A stretch of 64,000 nt of DNA from the NCBI RefSeq assembly GCF_902167145.1, contig NW_023366917.1:1-64000 (forward strand). Reading direction: 5' to 3'. The number at the start of each line of letters is the position of its first letter. Positions within the stretch are counted from its first letter, which is position 1. The position numbers were made by a program, and so were the translations under genes. Below are positions 38,827-48,835 of the stretch, piece by piece. The DNA is from Zea mays (taxonomy: Eukaryota; Streptophyta; Magnoliopsida; Poales; Poaceae). Under the pieces are notes generated by a model, which searched no databases, was not told the DNA's origin, and was given only the letters and a program-made list of their open reading frames with translations.

Positions 38827-39020
38827 TTTTTTCTTTTTCAGTTTCTGCACTCGATGGTGCGTTCTCAGCTGTTACATTTACATTTTTTGGGGGATTTTGC
38901 TCTTATAAGACTAAAAAAGGAAATTACACATGATGGCCCCATTAAAAACCTTTCTCCCCCTTCGGAAAGGAAAAGGGTGCCATGAAAAAGAAAAGAAAAA
39001 ACATAAAAAATTACATCATG
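38827..39020. other. Spacer between the tandem repeat and the end of pol
   Basis: Short AT-rich interval with a T-rich run near 38878-38895 and an A-rich run near 38980-39010. No gene is seen. Confidence 0.5.
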
Positions 39021-42000
39021 TTATACATAGTATCGCCGAAGCTCATCCGCATTCCAAGACCTTGGAATTTCGTTGCCATCCATGTCCTTCAATCTGTACG
39101 ATCCAGGCCTTGACGAAGATACTACTAAGAATGGTCCTTCCCATTTCAACTGTAGCTTACCCACTGTATCTGGGTTAGCCACTCTCCGAAGCACCAAGTG
39201 TCCCGGCTCAATATTTTTTAGCCGGACTTTTCTATCTCGCCATTTAACTGTTTCAGCCTGATATTTATTGATATTCTCCACGGCCTGAAGCCTGATCCCT
39301 TCTAAAGCATCCTTTTCCACAAGGCAAGCATCTTCGGGACCTGATTCTGCCGAAGCTACTACTCTTATTGATCCAGCTTTGGCTTCTTCCGGGGTTATTG
39401 CTTCGTCTCCGAATAATAACTTAAATGGGGTAAAGCCTGTAGACCTTGATGTTGTTGTATTGTGGCTCCACACCACTTTGGTTAACTGGTCTGGCCACTT
39501 TCCCCTGGGTTGATTGAAGATTAACTTCATTATTCCTGTCATTATAATGCCGTTGGCCCTTTCAACAAGCCCATTCGACTCCGGATGCCTGACTGATGCA
39601 AAATGGATCTTCGTTCCAATTTGATCACAAAAGTTTCTGAAAGCTTCGGAGTCGAACTGCGTTCCATTGTCTACAGTGATGGCCTTCGGTACTTCGAAGC
39701 GACAGACAATGTTCTGCCAGAAAAACTTTTGGACAGTGGCTGAAGTTATTGTAGCTAATGGCTTCGCCTCAATCCATTTGGAAAAATACTCCACAGCTAC
39801 TACAACATATTTTAGATTCCCTTGGGCCGGTGGTAATGGACCCAACAAGTCAAGGCCCCATCTTTGCAATGGCCAGATGGGTTGTATCAGCTGTGTCAAA
39901 GACGAAGGTTGCTTTTGATCTCTTGCACATTTTTGACAACCTTCGCACTTTTGGACTAACTCCGCTGCATCCGAAGCTGCCTTCGGCCAATAAAAACCTT
40001 GGCGGAACACTTTTCCAAGTAATGGCCTGGATCCGATGTGGGATCCACACAGGCCTGCATGTATCTCTTTCATCAACTCTATACCTTCGGCTCTAGATAA
40101 GCACTTGAGCAGCGGAGCGCAAACTCCATGTTTGTATAATTCCCCTTCTATCATGACATACGGACGAGCTCTTGCCTCTATTCTTTTATTGTAAGCTTCG
40201 TCATCTGAAAGGAACTTACCCTGAAGGTAAGAGATTATTTCAGTTCTCCAATCTTCGCTGTAAACAGGAGATATGTTGAGGACTGCTCTTTCAAGGAGCT
40301 CCACTGAAGGTGCCTTTATTGTTTCGAAGAACACATCCGAAGGTAACAGCAGCCCCTGTGCCGCAGACTTAGCTAGCAAATCAGCATGCTCATTTTGTCC
40401 TCGAGGAATATTCTTGACAGAGAATCCTTCGAAGGATGCTTCGATCCTTCGGACCGTATCTAGATATTTTTCAAGCTTCGGATCTTTAGCCTTGCAACTT
40501 TTGTCAACATGACCCGAAACCACCTCGGAATCAGTTTTAAGAATTGCCCTTCTAATTCCCATTGCCTTTAATTTCCGAAGGCCCAGAAGCAGGGCTTCGT
40601 ACTCAGCAATATTGTTCGTGCAGCTGAAATCAAGTCTTGCTGCATAACAAGTTTTGACCTTGGATGGTGAAACCAACACAGCAGCTGCACCTGCTCCGAA
40701 GATTCCCCAAGAGCCATCACAAAACACTGTCCACACTTCGGCATCTTTATTTGCTTCTTCATCCTGAGCCCCTGGCGTCCAGTCGGCAATGAAATCTGCC
40801 AATGCTTGAGACTGGATCGAAGATCTATGCACATAATCAATGTAAAATTCGTTGAGCTCTGCAGCCCATTTCCCAATCCGTCCAGTAGCTTCTCTATTTC
40901 TCATTATATCCTTCAACGGCTGCGAAGAAGGAACAATGATATTGTATGCCTGAAAATAATGCCGAAGCTTCCTGGATGCCATTAAAACGGCATATAATAC
41001 CTTCTCCAGCTCTGTATAATTTTTCTTTGAGACACTAAGGACCTCAGATACAAAATACACTGGAACTTGCTTCTTGAGCTGGCCATAAAGCTTCTCCTGG
41101 ACAAGTGCCGCACTTACTGCTGAGTGCGAAGCTGCCACATATAACAACAGAGGAGCCCCTGGCGTTGGCGGAGTTAATGTTGTGAGATCTATCAAGTATT
41201 GCTTCAACTCTTCGAAGGCTTTTTGTTGACTTGGGCCCCATTGAAAGACTTCGGCTGACTTCAGCACCTCGAAAAATGGTAAGTTTCTTTCTGCTGATCT
41301 GGATATAAATCTGTTGAGAGATGCCAGCCTTCCTGTCAATCTTTGGGCCCCTTTTCTTGTAGTTGGTGGCTCCATTCGAAGTATAGCTTCGATTTTATTT
41401 GGATTAGCTTCGATTCCCTTTGTTGAAACCAAGCATCCAAGAAATTTACCCTTCTTTACTCCGAAGACACATTTCTCTGGATTCAGCTTCAAACCAGCTT
41501 GTCTGAAGCTGGCGAAGGTCTCCTGCAGATCAACAATATGATTTTCCTGCTTCGTGCTTTTGACGATAATGTCATCAACATAGGTCAACACATTCCTGCC
41601 TACTTGAGACTGAAGAACCTTCGCAGTCATTCTGCTGAAACTTCCTCCAGCGTTTTTGAGCCCCTCAGGCATCCGAAGATAGCAATACGTGCCACTTGGA
41701 GTTATGAAGCTAGTTTTCGGCTCATCTTCCTTTTTCATCCAGATTTGATGATATCCTGAGTAACAGTCCAAGAGACTCATGAGCTCTGAAGAAGCTGCTG
41801 CATCGACTAGAGAGTCTATCCTTGGCAACGGGAATTCGTCCTTCGGACAAGCCTTGTTGAGATCTGTGAAATCGATACACATTCTCCACTTGCCATTGGC
41901 CTTCTTCACCATAACAGTGTTAGCTAGCCACTCTGGATACTTCACTTCTCTGATAACTCCTGCACTGAGGAGTCTTTTTACTTCATTGCGAGCCCCTTCG

Positions 42001-42974
42001 GCCTTGTCATCAGACATTTTCCGAAGCCTCTGCTTTCGGGGTCTGAAGGATGGGTCAACATTGAGCGAATGTTCAATAACATCCCGATTTACTCCACAGA
42101 GATCATTAGCCGACCATGCAAAAACATCTTTGTTGTTGAATAAAAACCTTATCAAGGTTTTCTCCTGGTCTTCAGATAATTGCGAGCCCAACAGCACCTT
42201 CTGCTCTGCTATGTCCTCACACAATAGCATGGGCTTCGGCTGATCTGCTGAAGCTGCCTTCTCCCTTCTGAATTTGTACTGTTCACAAGCTTCAGTTCCA
42301 TCTATATTATGGATTGCCTTGGAGTCGGTCCAGCTTCCTTCGGCCCTTCTAGCAGCTTCCTGGCTTCCATGGATAGCAATAGGCCCTTGGTCCGAAGGTA
42401 TCTTCATGCAAAGATAGGCAGGATGAAGGATTGCTTCGAAGGCATTAAGAGTACCACGACCAATAATTGCATTGTAAGGATATTCCATGTCAACAATGTC
42501 AAACACAACTTGCTCAGTTCTAGTGTTGTTGATGAATCCGAAGGTTACTGACATGGTGATCTTGCCCAGTGCTACAATCTGTCTTCCTCCGAAGCCACAA
42601 AGAGGATGTGTAGCATCATGAATCTTATCTTCTGGCTCTTGCATTTGTCTGAAGGCTTTAGCAAATATGATGTCAGCTGCACTGCCTGTATCGACCAAGA
42701 CATTGTGAACCAGAAATCCTTTGATAACACAAGAGATAACCATGGCATCGTTGTGTGGGTAATCTTTGAGCTGAAGGTCCTCTTGAGAGAAGGTAATAGG
42801 AATGTGAGACCATCTTGATTTGATGAAGGGTCCTTGCACCCCAACATGCTGTACTCTTCTCTGCGCTTCCTTCTTCTGCTTCTTGTTAGCTGGCTCTGAG
42901 GACGAGCCACCTGTGATCGGGAGCACCAGCTTCGGGTCCGAAGCAACTCCAGCTTGATTGTTGAACGAAGCCAT
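39021..42974 (-). CDS. Tat gypsy Pol polyprotein (protease, RT, RNase H, aRNase H, integrase)
   Basis: An uninterrupted 1317-codon frame. Protease: LVDTGSAADII, catalytic DTG at 95-97. RT: KWRMCIDFTDLNKACPKDEF (~362-381), MPEGLKNAGG (~435-444) and catalytic YVDD (465-468). First RNase H ~600-700 (LLYVAASHSAVSAALVQE). A second, archaeal-type RNase H at ~748-872 has FCDGSWG, NNIAEYEAL, KTDSEVV and GQNEHAD. Integrase: zinc site H972, H979, C1010, C1013; DDE triad D1042, D1102 and E1138 with the expected 35-residue spacing; C-terminal GPFLV region near 1280. These activities copy element RNA into DNA and integrate it. The first ATG is at 42972-42974, 44 bp from the LTR; the opening ~50 residues look like the gag-protease linker, so gag has been deleted or was never present. 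No stop or frameshift is seen. Confidence 0.95.
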   Translation of the reverse strand: MASFNNQAGVASDPKLVLPITGGSSSEPANKKQKKEAQRRVQHVGVQGPFIKSRWSHIPITFSQEDLQLKDYPHNDAMVISCVIKGFLVHNVLVDTGSAADIIFAKAFRQMQEPEDKIHDATHPLCGFGGRQIVALGKITMSVTFGFINNTRTEQVVFDIVDMEYPYNAIIGRGTLNAFEAILHPAYLCMKIPSDQGPIAIHGSQEAARRAEGSWTDSKAIHNIDGTEACEQYKFRREKAASADQPKPMLLCEDIAEQKVLLGSQLSEDQEKTLIRFLFNNKDVFAWSANDLCGVNRDVIEHSLNVDPSFRPRKQRLRKMSDDKAEGARNEVKRLLSAGVIREVKYPEWLANTVMVKKANGKWRMCIDFTDLNKACPKDEFPLPRIDSLVDAAASSELMSLLDCYSGYHQIWMKKEDEPKTSFITPSGTYCYLRMPEGLKNAGGSFSRMTAKVLQSQVGRNVLTYVDDIIVKSTKQENHIVDLQETFASFRQAGLKLNPEKCVFGVKKGKFLGCLVSTKGIEANPNKIEAILRMEPPTTRKGAQRLTGRLASLNRFISRSAERNLPFFEVLKSAEVFQWGPSQQKAFEELKQYLIDLTTLTPPTPGAPLLLYVAASHSAVSAALVQEKLYGQLKKQVPVYFVSEVLSVSKKNYTELEKVLYAVLMASRKLRHYFQAYNIIVPSSQPLKDIMRNREATGRIGKWAAELNEFYIDYVHRSSIQSQALADFIADWTPGAQDEEANKDAEVWTVFCDGSWGIFGAGAAAVLVSPSKVKTCYAARLDFSCTNNIAEYEALLLGLRKLKAMGIRRAILKTDSEVVSGHVDKSCKAKDPKLEKYLDTVRRIEASFEGFSVKNIPRGQNEHADLLAKSAAQGLLLPSDVFFETIKAPSVELLERAVLNISPVYSEDWRTEIISYLQGKFLSDDEAYNKRIEARARPYVMIEGELYKHGVCAPLLKCLSRAEGIELMKEIHAGLCGSHIGSRPLLGKVFRQGFYWPKAASDAAELVQKCEGCQKCARDQKQPSSLTQLIQPIWPLQRWGLDLLGPLPPAQGNLKYVVVAVEYFSKWIEAKPLATITSATVQKFFWQNIVCRFEVPKAITVDNGTQFDSEAFRNFCDQIGTKIHFASVRHPESNGLVERANGIIMTGIMKLIFNQPRGKWPDQLTKVVWSHNTTTSRSTGFTPFKLLFGDEAITPEEAKAGSIRVVASAESGPEDACLVEKDALEGIRLQAVENINKYQAETVKWRDRKVRLKNIEPGHLVLRRVANPDTVGKLQLKWEGPFLVVSSSRPGSYRLKDMDGNEIPRSWNADELRRYYV

Positions 42975-43018
42975 CAGCTCAGAAAAGTGGAAATGAGTTC
43001 ACCGGAGGTGGGCGCCAA
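42975..43018 (-). other. Primer-binding site and very short leader of the gypsy element
   Basis: On the minus strand the LTR end is followed by TTGGCGCCCACCTCCGG; TGGCGCCCACC at 43007-43017 has the TGG start and form of a tRNA primer site. The tRNA was not determined. Only 44 bases separate the LTR from the pol ATG. Confidence 0.82.
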
Positions 43019-43603
43019 TGTTGGGGACTTGTTCTCAAATGCTATGAATTAAGAACAAGGCAACATAGAATGTTAAATGATACTGTCCTTCGTCCGCGAA
43101 GCATTATTCCTTTGAGGATAATGGATCTTAGACGAAGGTTGATAAGCGTCTTATTACGAAGTTGAACCTTCGTAATAAACTTTCAATAAACGTTGTAGAA
43201 TAATGCAAAATAAAAGGTAAGAATGAATAAATGATTCACAGATGCATTATATAATATTCACTTAATATATTGAATCATAAAATACAATGATACCTATGCC
43301 TTGACAAAGGTTGTATTCCGAGAAATGCGATTGCAAATGTCAGAAAATGCGTGAACAGTAACGTAATACTGTTCACTATTTATAGGCACAGGACGCAGCC
43401 TGTGAGGAATTACAAGTATGCCCCTTATAAGAACTTACAACGTTGACTCAGACCTTTATGGACTAAAAGGTCATTCTATCTTTAAGTCGGTTTGTAATGC
43501 CGAAGCTCTGCGAAAAGGCACCTTCGGCTATCTTGTGCGAACAGCTTCATCCGAGGATCACTTCTTTCTATAAGACCTTCGGCGACGAAGCATAGACCCA
43601 ACA
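43019..43603 (-). repeat. Right LTR (5' LTR) of the gypsy element, 585 bp
   Basis: Same length and ends as 34097-34681, with one difference (C43434). In the element's direction this is the promoter LTR. A TATA box (TATAAATA on the minus strand) lies at 43377-43384. Confidence 0.97.
43377..43384 (-). promoter_or_regulatory. TATA box of the gypsy 5' LTR
   Basis: CCTATAAATAGTG on the minus strand matches a plant core promoter and would drive the genomic RNA toward pol. The identical site in the other LTR is at 34455-34462. Confidence 0.75.
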
Positions 43604-43608
43604 GACGC
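43604..43608. repeat. Right target-site duplication (GACGC) of the gypsy element
   Basis: Exact match to 34092-34096, directly after the LTR end CCCAACA. Confidence 0.95.
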
Positions 43609-43887
43609 CGCGTCGGAGCCGGAGGTGGATGCCGATGAAGAATCGGTCTCGTAGTAGACCACCTTCCTCATCCTTTTCTTCTTGTCCCCACTCCGATGCG
43701 GCTTGTGGGAAGAAGATTTTTCTTTCTTCTCTTGGTGGTGAGAAGAAGATTTCTTCTCCTTCCCTTTGGAGGAGACCTTCTTCTTCTCCTTCCTCTTGGT
43801 GCAGGACTCTTCCGATGAAGTGCTCCCGTGGCTTGTAGTGGGCTTTTCGCCGGTCTCCATCTCCTTCTTGGCGTGATCTCCCGACAT
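43609..43887 (-). pseudogene. Sirevirus gag, displaced N-terminal part
   Basis: The minus-strand ATG at 43885-43887 begins MSGDHAKKEMETGEKP, followed by a Lys/Ser/Glu-rich, probably disordered segment and the acidic-serine stretch YYETDSSSASTSGSD. The frame runs open into the target duplication at 43608 and then into the nested LTR, so this 93-codon piece is the start of the gag that continues at 34091. The ATG is 48 bp from the LTR end, a short leader usual for Sireviruses. A GTG one codon upstream in the same frame is less likely as start. Confidence 0.85.
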
Positions 43888-43921
43888 CACTTCGAGCGGT
43901 TAGGCTCTAATGAAGCACCGG

Positions 43922-43933
43922 GCTCTGATACCA
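43922..43933 (-). other. Primer-binding site of the Sirevirus (tRNA-iMet)
   Basis: TGGTATCAGAGC on the minus strand, two bases from the LTR end, is the classic complement of the plant initiator-methionine tRNA 3' end. It fixes the element's orientation. Confidence 0.93.
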
Positions 43934-43935
43934 AT

Positions 43936-45251
43936 TGATAGTCGCCTAGAGGGGGGGGGGGGTGAATAGGGCGAAACTGAAATTTACAAATATAAACACA
44001 ACTACAAGCCGGGTTAGCGTTAGAAATAAAACGAGTCCGCGAGAGAGGGCGAAAAACAAATCGTAAGCAAATAATCAAGTGAGACACGCGGATTTGTTTT
44101 ACCGAGGTTCGGTTCTTGCAAACCTACTCCCCGTTGAGGAGGCCACAAAGGCCGGATCTCTTTCAACCCTTCCCTCTCTCAAACGATCCCTTGGATCGAG
44201 TGAGCTTTCTCTTCTTAATCACTTGGAACAAAAAGTTCCCACAAGGGCCACCACACAATTGGTGCCTCTTGCCTCGATTACAAGTGAGTGCTTGATCACA
44301 ATGAAAGAGTCAAGAAGAAAGAAAGCAATCCAAGCGCAAGAGCTCGAAAGAACACAAGCAAATCACTCTCTCTAGTCACTATGGCGTTGTGTGGAGTTTG
44401 GAGAGGATTTGATCTATTTGGTGTGTCTAGAATTGAATGCTAGAGCTCTTGTAGTAGTTGGGAAGTGGAAAACTTGGATGCAATGAATGGTGGGGTGGTT
44501 GGGGTATTTATAGCCTCAACCACCAAAAGTGGCCGTTGGGAGGCTGTCTGCTCGATGGCGCACCGGACAGTCCGGTGCCCCCTGCCACGTCATCACTGCC
44601 GTTGGATTCTAACCGTTGAAGCTTCTGACTTGTGGGCCCGCCTGGGTGTCCGGTGCACACCAGACAACTCCTGTTCATTGTCCGGTGCGCCAGTATGGGC
44701 GCGCCTGCCGTCTGCGCGCGCAGAGCGCGCATTAAATGCGTTTTGCAGGTGACCGTTGGCGCGGAAGTAGCCGTTGCTCCGTGGTTCACCGGACAGTCCG
44801 GTGCACACCGGACAGTCCGGTGCACACCGGACAGTCCGGTGAATTATAGCGGAGCGGCTGAATTAAAATCCCGAGGCTGGCGAGTTCCTGAGGCTGCGCT
44901 TCCATGGAGCACCGGACACTGTCCGGTGTACACCGGATAGTCCGGTGAATTATAGCGGAGTCGCCTCTGGAAATTCCCGAAGGTGGCGAGTTTGAGCTGG
45001 AGTCCTCTGGTGCACCGGACACTGTCCGGTGGTGCACCGGACAGTCCGGTGTTCCCAGACCAGAGGGCCTTCGGTTGCTTCTTTGCTTCATGGTTGAATC
45101 CAAAACTAGATCTTTTTATTGGCTGAGTGTGAACCTTTTACACCTGTATAACTTATGCACTAGAGCAAACAAGTTAGTCCATTTAATTTGTGTTGGGCAA
45201 TTCAACCACCAAAATCATTTAGGAACTAGGTGTAGGCCTATTTCCCTTTCA
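43936..45251 (-). repeat. Right LTR (5' LTR) of the Sirevirus, 1316 bp
   Basis: It begins TGATAGTC and ends CCCTTTCA. The 16-bp length difference from the left LTR is explained by a G run longer by 5, one palindrome fewer near 44561, one more near 44787-44841, and one fewer near 45013-45051 (19 - 19 + 21 - 5 = 16). Palindromes start at 44561, 44787, 44806, 44825, 44910, 44931, 45013 and 45035. Confidence 0.95.
44505..44512 (-). promoter_or_regulatory. TATA box of the Sirevirus 5' LTR
   Basis: GGCTATAAATACCCC on the minus strand, with the palindrome clusters upstream of it in the element's direction. This arrangement fits a core promoter with enhancer repeats. Confidence 0.75.
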
Positions 45252-45256
45252 TTATC
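45252..45256. repeat. Right target-site duplication (TTATC) of the outer element
   Basis: Exact copy of 26275-26279, followed by GACCAGAGGCTC, the continuation of the interrupted K180 unit. Confidence 0.95.
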
Positions 45257-46639
45257 GACCAGAGGCTCATACACCTCACCCCACATATGTTTCCTTGCCA
45301 TAGATCACATTCTTGGATTTCTGGTGGAGACCATTTCTTGGTCAAAAATCTGTAGGTGTTATTGTAAATGGTCATTCATGGCTATTTTCGACAAAAATGG
45401 GGGTTGTGTGGCCATTGATCATCGACCAGAGGCTCATACACCTCACCCCACATATGTTTCCTTGCCATAGATCACATTCTTGGATTTCTGGTGGAGACCA
45501 TTTCTTTGTCAAAAATCCGTAGGTCTTAGCCTCTAATATTATTGAAAATGGTCGCTCATGGCTATTTTCAAGGTCGCTCATGGCTATTTTCATAAAAAAT
45601 GGGGGTTGTGTGGCCATTTATCATCGACTAGAGGCTCATAAACCTCACCCCACATATGTTTCCTTGCCATAGATTACATTCTTGGATTTCTGGTGGAAAC
45701 CAATTCTTGGTTAAAAACTCGTACGTGTTAGCCTTCGGTATTATTGAAAATGGTCATTCATGGCTATTTTCGGCAAAATGGGGGTTGTGTGGCCATTGAT
45801 CGTCGACCAGAGGCTCATACACCTCACCCCACATATGTTTCCTTGTCGTAGATCAAATTCTTGGATTTCTGGTGGAGACCATTTCTTGGTCAAAAATCCG
45901 TAGGTGTTACCCTTTGATATTATTGAAAATGGTCGTTCATGGCTATTTTCGACAAAAATGGGGGTTGTGTGGCCATTGATCATCGACCAGAGGCTCATAC
46001 ACCTCACCCCACATATGTTTCCTTGCCATAGATCACATTCTTGGATTTCTGGTGGAGACCATTTCTTGGTCAAAAATCTGTAGGTCTTAGCCTCTAATAT
46101 TATTGAAAATGGTCGCTCATGGCTATTTCCATAAAAAAATGGGGGTTGTGTGGCCATTTATCATCGACTAGAGGCTCATAAATCTCACCCCACATATGTT
46201 TCCTTGCCATAGATCACATTCTTGGATTTTTGGTGGAGACCATTTCTTGGTCAAAAACTCGTACGTGTTAGCCTTCGGTATTATTGAAAATGGTCGTTCA
46301 TGGCTATTTTCGGCAAAATGGGGGTTCTGTGGCCATTGATCATCGACCAGAGGCTCGTACACCTCACCCCACATATGTTTCCTTGCCATAGATCACATTC
46401 TTGGATTTCTGGTGGAGACCATTTCTTGGGCAAAAATCCGAATGTGTTAGCCTTTGGTATTTTTGAAAATGGTCATTCATGGCTATTTTCGACAAAAATG
46501 GGGGTTGTGTGGCCATTGATCTTCAACCAGAGGCTCATACACCTCACTACACATATGTTTCCTTGCCATAGATCACATTCTTGGATTTATGGTGGAGACC
46601 ATTTCTTGGTCAAAAATCCGTAGGTGTTAGCCTTCAGTG

Positions 46640-48835
46640 TCATTGAAAATGGTCGTTCATGGCTATTTTCGACAAAAATTAGGGTTGTGTGGCCATTGAT
46701 CGTCGACCAGAGGCTCATACACCTCACCCCACATATGTTTCCTTGCCATAGATCACATTCTTGGATTTCTGGTGGAGACCATTTCTTGGTCAAAAATCCG
46801 TAGGTGTTAGCCTTAGGTATTATTGAAAATGGTCGTTCATGGCTATTTTCGACAAAAATGGGGGTTGTGTGGCCATTGATCATCGACCAGACGCTCATAC
46901 ACCTCACCCCACATATGTTTCCTTGCCATAGATCACATTCTTGGATTTCTGGTGGAGACCATTTCTTGGTGTAAAATCCGTAGGTGTTAGCCTCTAGTAT
47001 TATTGAAAATGGTCGCTCATGGCTATTTTGAAGGTCGCTCATGGCTATTTTCATAAAAAATGGGGGTTGTGTGGCCATTTATCATCGACTAGAGGCTCAT
47101 AAACCTCACCCCACATATGTTTCATTGCCATAGATCACATTCTTGGATTTCTGGTGGAGACCATTTCTTGGTTAAAAACTCGTACGTGTTAGCCTTCGGT
47201 ATTATTGAAAATGGTCGTTCATGGCTATTTTCGGCAAAATGGGGGTTGTGTGGCCATTGATCATCGACCAGAGGCTCGTACACCTCACCCCACATATGTT
47301 TCCTTGCCATAGATCACATTCTTGGATTTCTGGTGGAGACCATTTCTTGGTCAAAAATCCGTACGTGTTAGCCTTTGGTATTTTTGAAAATGGTCATTCA
47401 TGGCTATTTTCGACAAAAATGAGGGTTGTGTGGCCATTGATCTTCGACCAGAGGCTCATACACCTCACTACACATATGTTTCCTTGCCATAGATCACATT
47501 CTTGGATTTATGGTGGAGACCATTTCTTGGTAAAAAATCCGTAGGTGTTAGCCTTCAGTGTCATTGAAAATGGTCGTTCATGGCTATTTTCGACAAAAAT
47601 TAGGGTTGTGTGGCCATTGATCGTCGACCAGAGGCTCATACACCTCACCCCACATATGTTTCTTTGCCATAAATCACATTCTTGGATTATTGGTGGAGAC
47701 CATTTCTTGGTCAAAAATCCGTAGGTGTTAGCCTTCAGTGTCATTGAAAATGGTCGTTCATGGCTATTTTCGACAAAAATTAGGGTTGTGTGGCCATTGA
47801 TCGTCGACCAGAGGCTCATACACCTCACCCCACATATGTTTCCTTGCCATAGATCACATTCTTGGATTTCTGGTGGAGACCATTTCTTGATCAAAAATCC
47901 GTAGGTGTTAGCCTTAGGTATTATTGAAAATGGTCGTTCATGGCTATTTTCGACAAAAATGGGGGTTGTGTGGCCATTGATCATCGACCAGACGCTCATA
48001 CACCTCACCCCACATATGTTTCCTTGCCATAGATCACATTCTTGGATTTCTGGTGGAGACCATTTCTTGGTCTAAAATCCGTAGGTGTTAGCCTCTAGTA
48101 TTATTGAAAATGGTCGCTCATGGCTATTTTCAAGGTCGCTCATGGCTATTTTCATAAAAAATGGGGGTTGTGTGGCCATTTATCATCGACTAGAGGCTCA
48201 TAAACCTCACCCCACATATGTTTCATTGCCATAGATCACATTCTTGGATTTCTGGTGGAGACCATTTCTTGGTTAAAAACTCGTACGTGTTAGCCTTCTG
48301 TATTATTGAAAATGGTCGTTCATGGCTATTTTCGGCAAAATGGGGGTTGTGTGGCCATTGATCATCGACCAGAGGCTCGTACACCTCACCCCACATATGT
48401 TTCCTTGCCATAGATCACATTCTTGGATTTCTGGTGGAGACCATTTCTTGGTCAAAAATCCGTACGTGTTAGCCTTTGGTATTTTTGAAAATGGTCATTC
48501 ATGGCTATTTTCGACAAAAATGAGGGTTGTGTGGCCATTGATCTTCGACCAGAGGCTCATACACCTCACTACACATATGTTTCCTTGCCATAGATCACAT
48601 TCTTGGATTTATGGTGGAGACCATTTCTTGGTCAAAAATCCGTAGGTGTTAGCCTTCAGTGTCATTGAAAATGGTCGTTCATGGCTATTTTCGACAAAAA
48701 TTAGGGTTGTGTGGCCATTGATCGTCGACCAGAGGCTCATACACCTCACCCCACATATGTTTCTTTGCCATAAATCACATTCTTGGATTATTGGTGGAGA
48801 CCATTTCTTGGTCAAAAATCCGTAGGTGTTAGCCT
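46640..48835 (+). repeat. Higher-order tandem duplication, period 1101 bp, two copies
   Basis: Segment ~46640-47735 recurs at ~47740-48835. Rare variants are shared at this offset: GCCTTAGGTATT near 46812 and 47913, TTTCATTGCC near 47121 and 48222, CATAAATCAC near 47668 and 48769, and TGGATTATTGG near 47673 and 48784. Edges are approximate. Confidence 0.78.

Larger units (their letters stand above)
34097..43603 (-). mobile_element. Tat-lineage Ty3/gypsy retrotransposon lacking gag, with an antisense spliced gene
   Basis: A 9507-bp element with 585-bp LTRs, TG...CA ends and a perfect 5-bp target duplication. The minus strand is the element strand: the primer-binding site (TGGCGCCCACC) lies at 43007-43017 and the polypurine tract at 34682-34697. 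Pol order is protease, RT, RNase H, archaeal-type RNase H, integrase; two RNase H domains mark the Tat lineage (Grande, Cinful/Zeon, RIRE2, Ogre). Like some Tat elements it carries an extra gene antisense to pol next to its 3' LTR. No gag domain is present. The sequence is rich in CTTCGG/CCGAAG on both strands. Its exact maize family is not assigned. The LTR pair differs at one site (T34512 against C43434), so insertion was very recent. Confidence 0.92.
26280..45251 (-). mobile_element. Sirevirus-type Ty1/copia LTR retrotransposon carrying a nested gypsy insertion
   Basis: A complete element of 18972 bp including the nested 9.5-kb insertion and its extra target copy, so about 9.46 kb by itself. 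It is on the minus strand: its 5' LTR is on the right, with the primer-binding site at 43922-43933 and the polypurine tract beside the left LTR. Gene order in its own direction is gag, protease, integrase, RT, RNase H, which is the copia order. Sirevirus hallmarks are the long gag with one CCHC knuckle and a coiled-coil extension, repeated CACCGGAC...GTCCGGTG palindromes in the LTRs, and several polypurine-like tracts before the 3' LTR. It resembles the maize Opie/Ji/Giepum group; I do not assign a family name. No env-like frame was found. Gag and pol are broken, so this copy is defective. Confidence 0.93.

Noticed and set aside
39667..42818. Several + strand frames opposite the gypsy pol
   Set aside because: Shadows of an intact 1317-codon pol; no domain or promoter seen.
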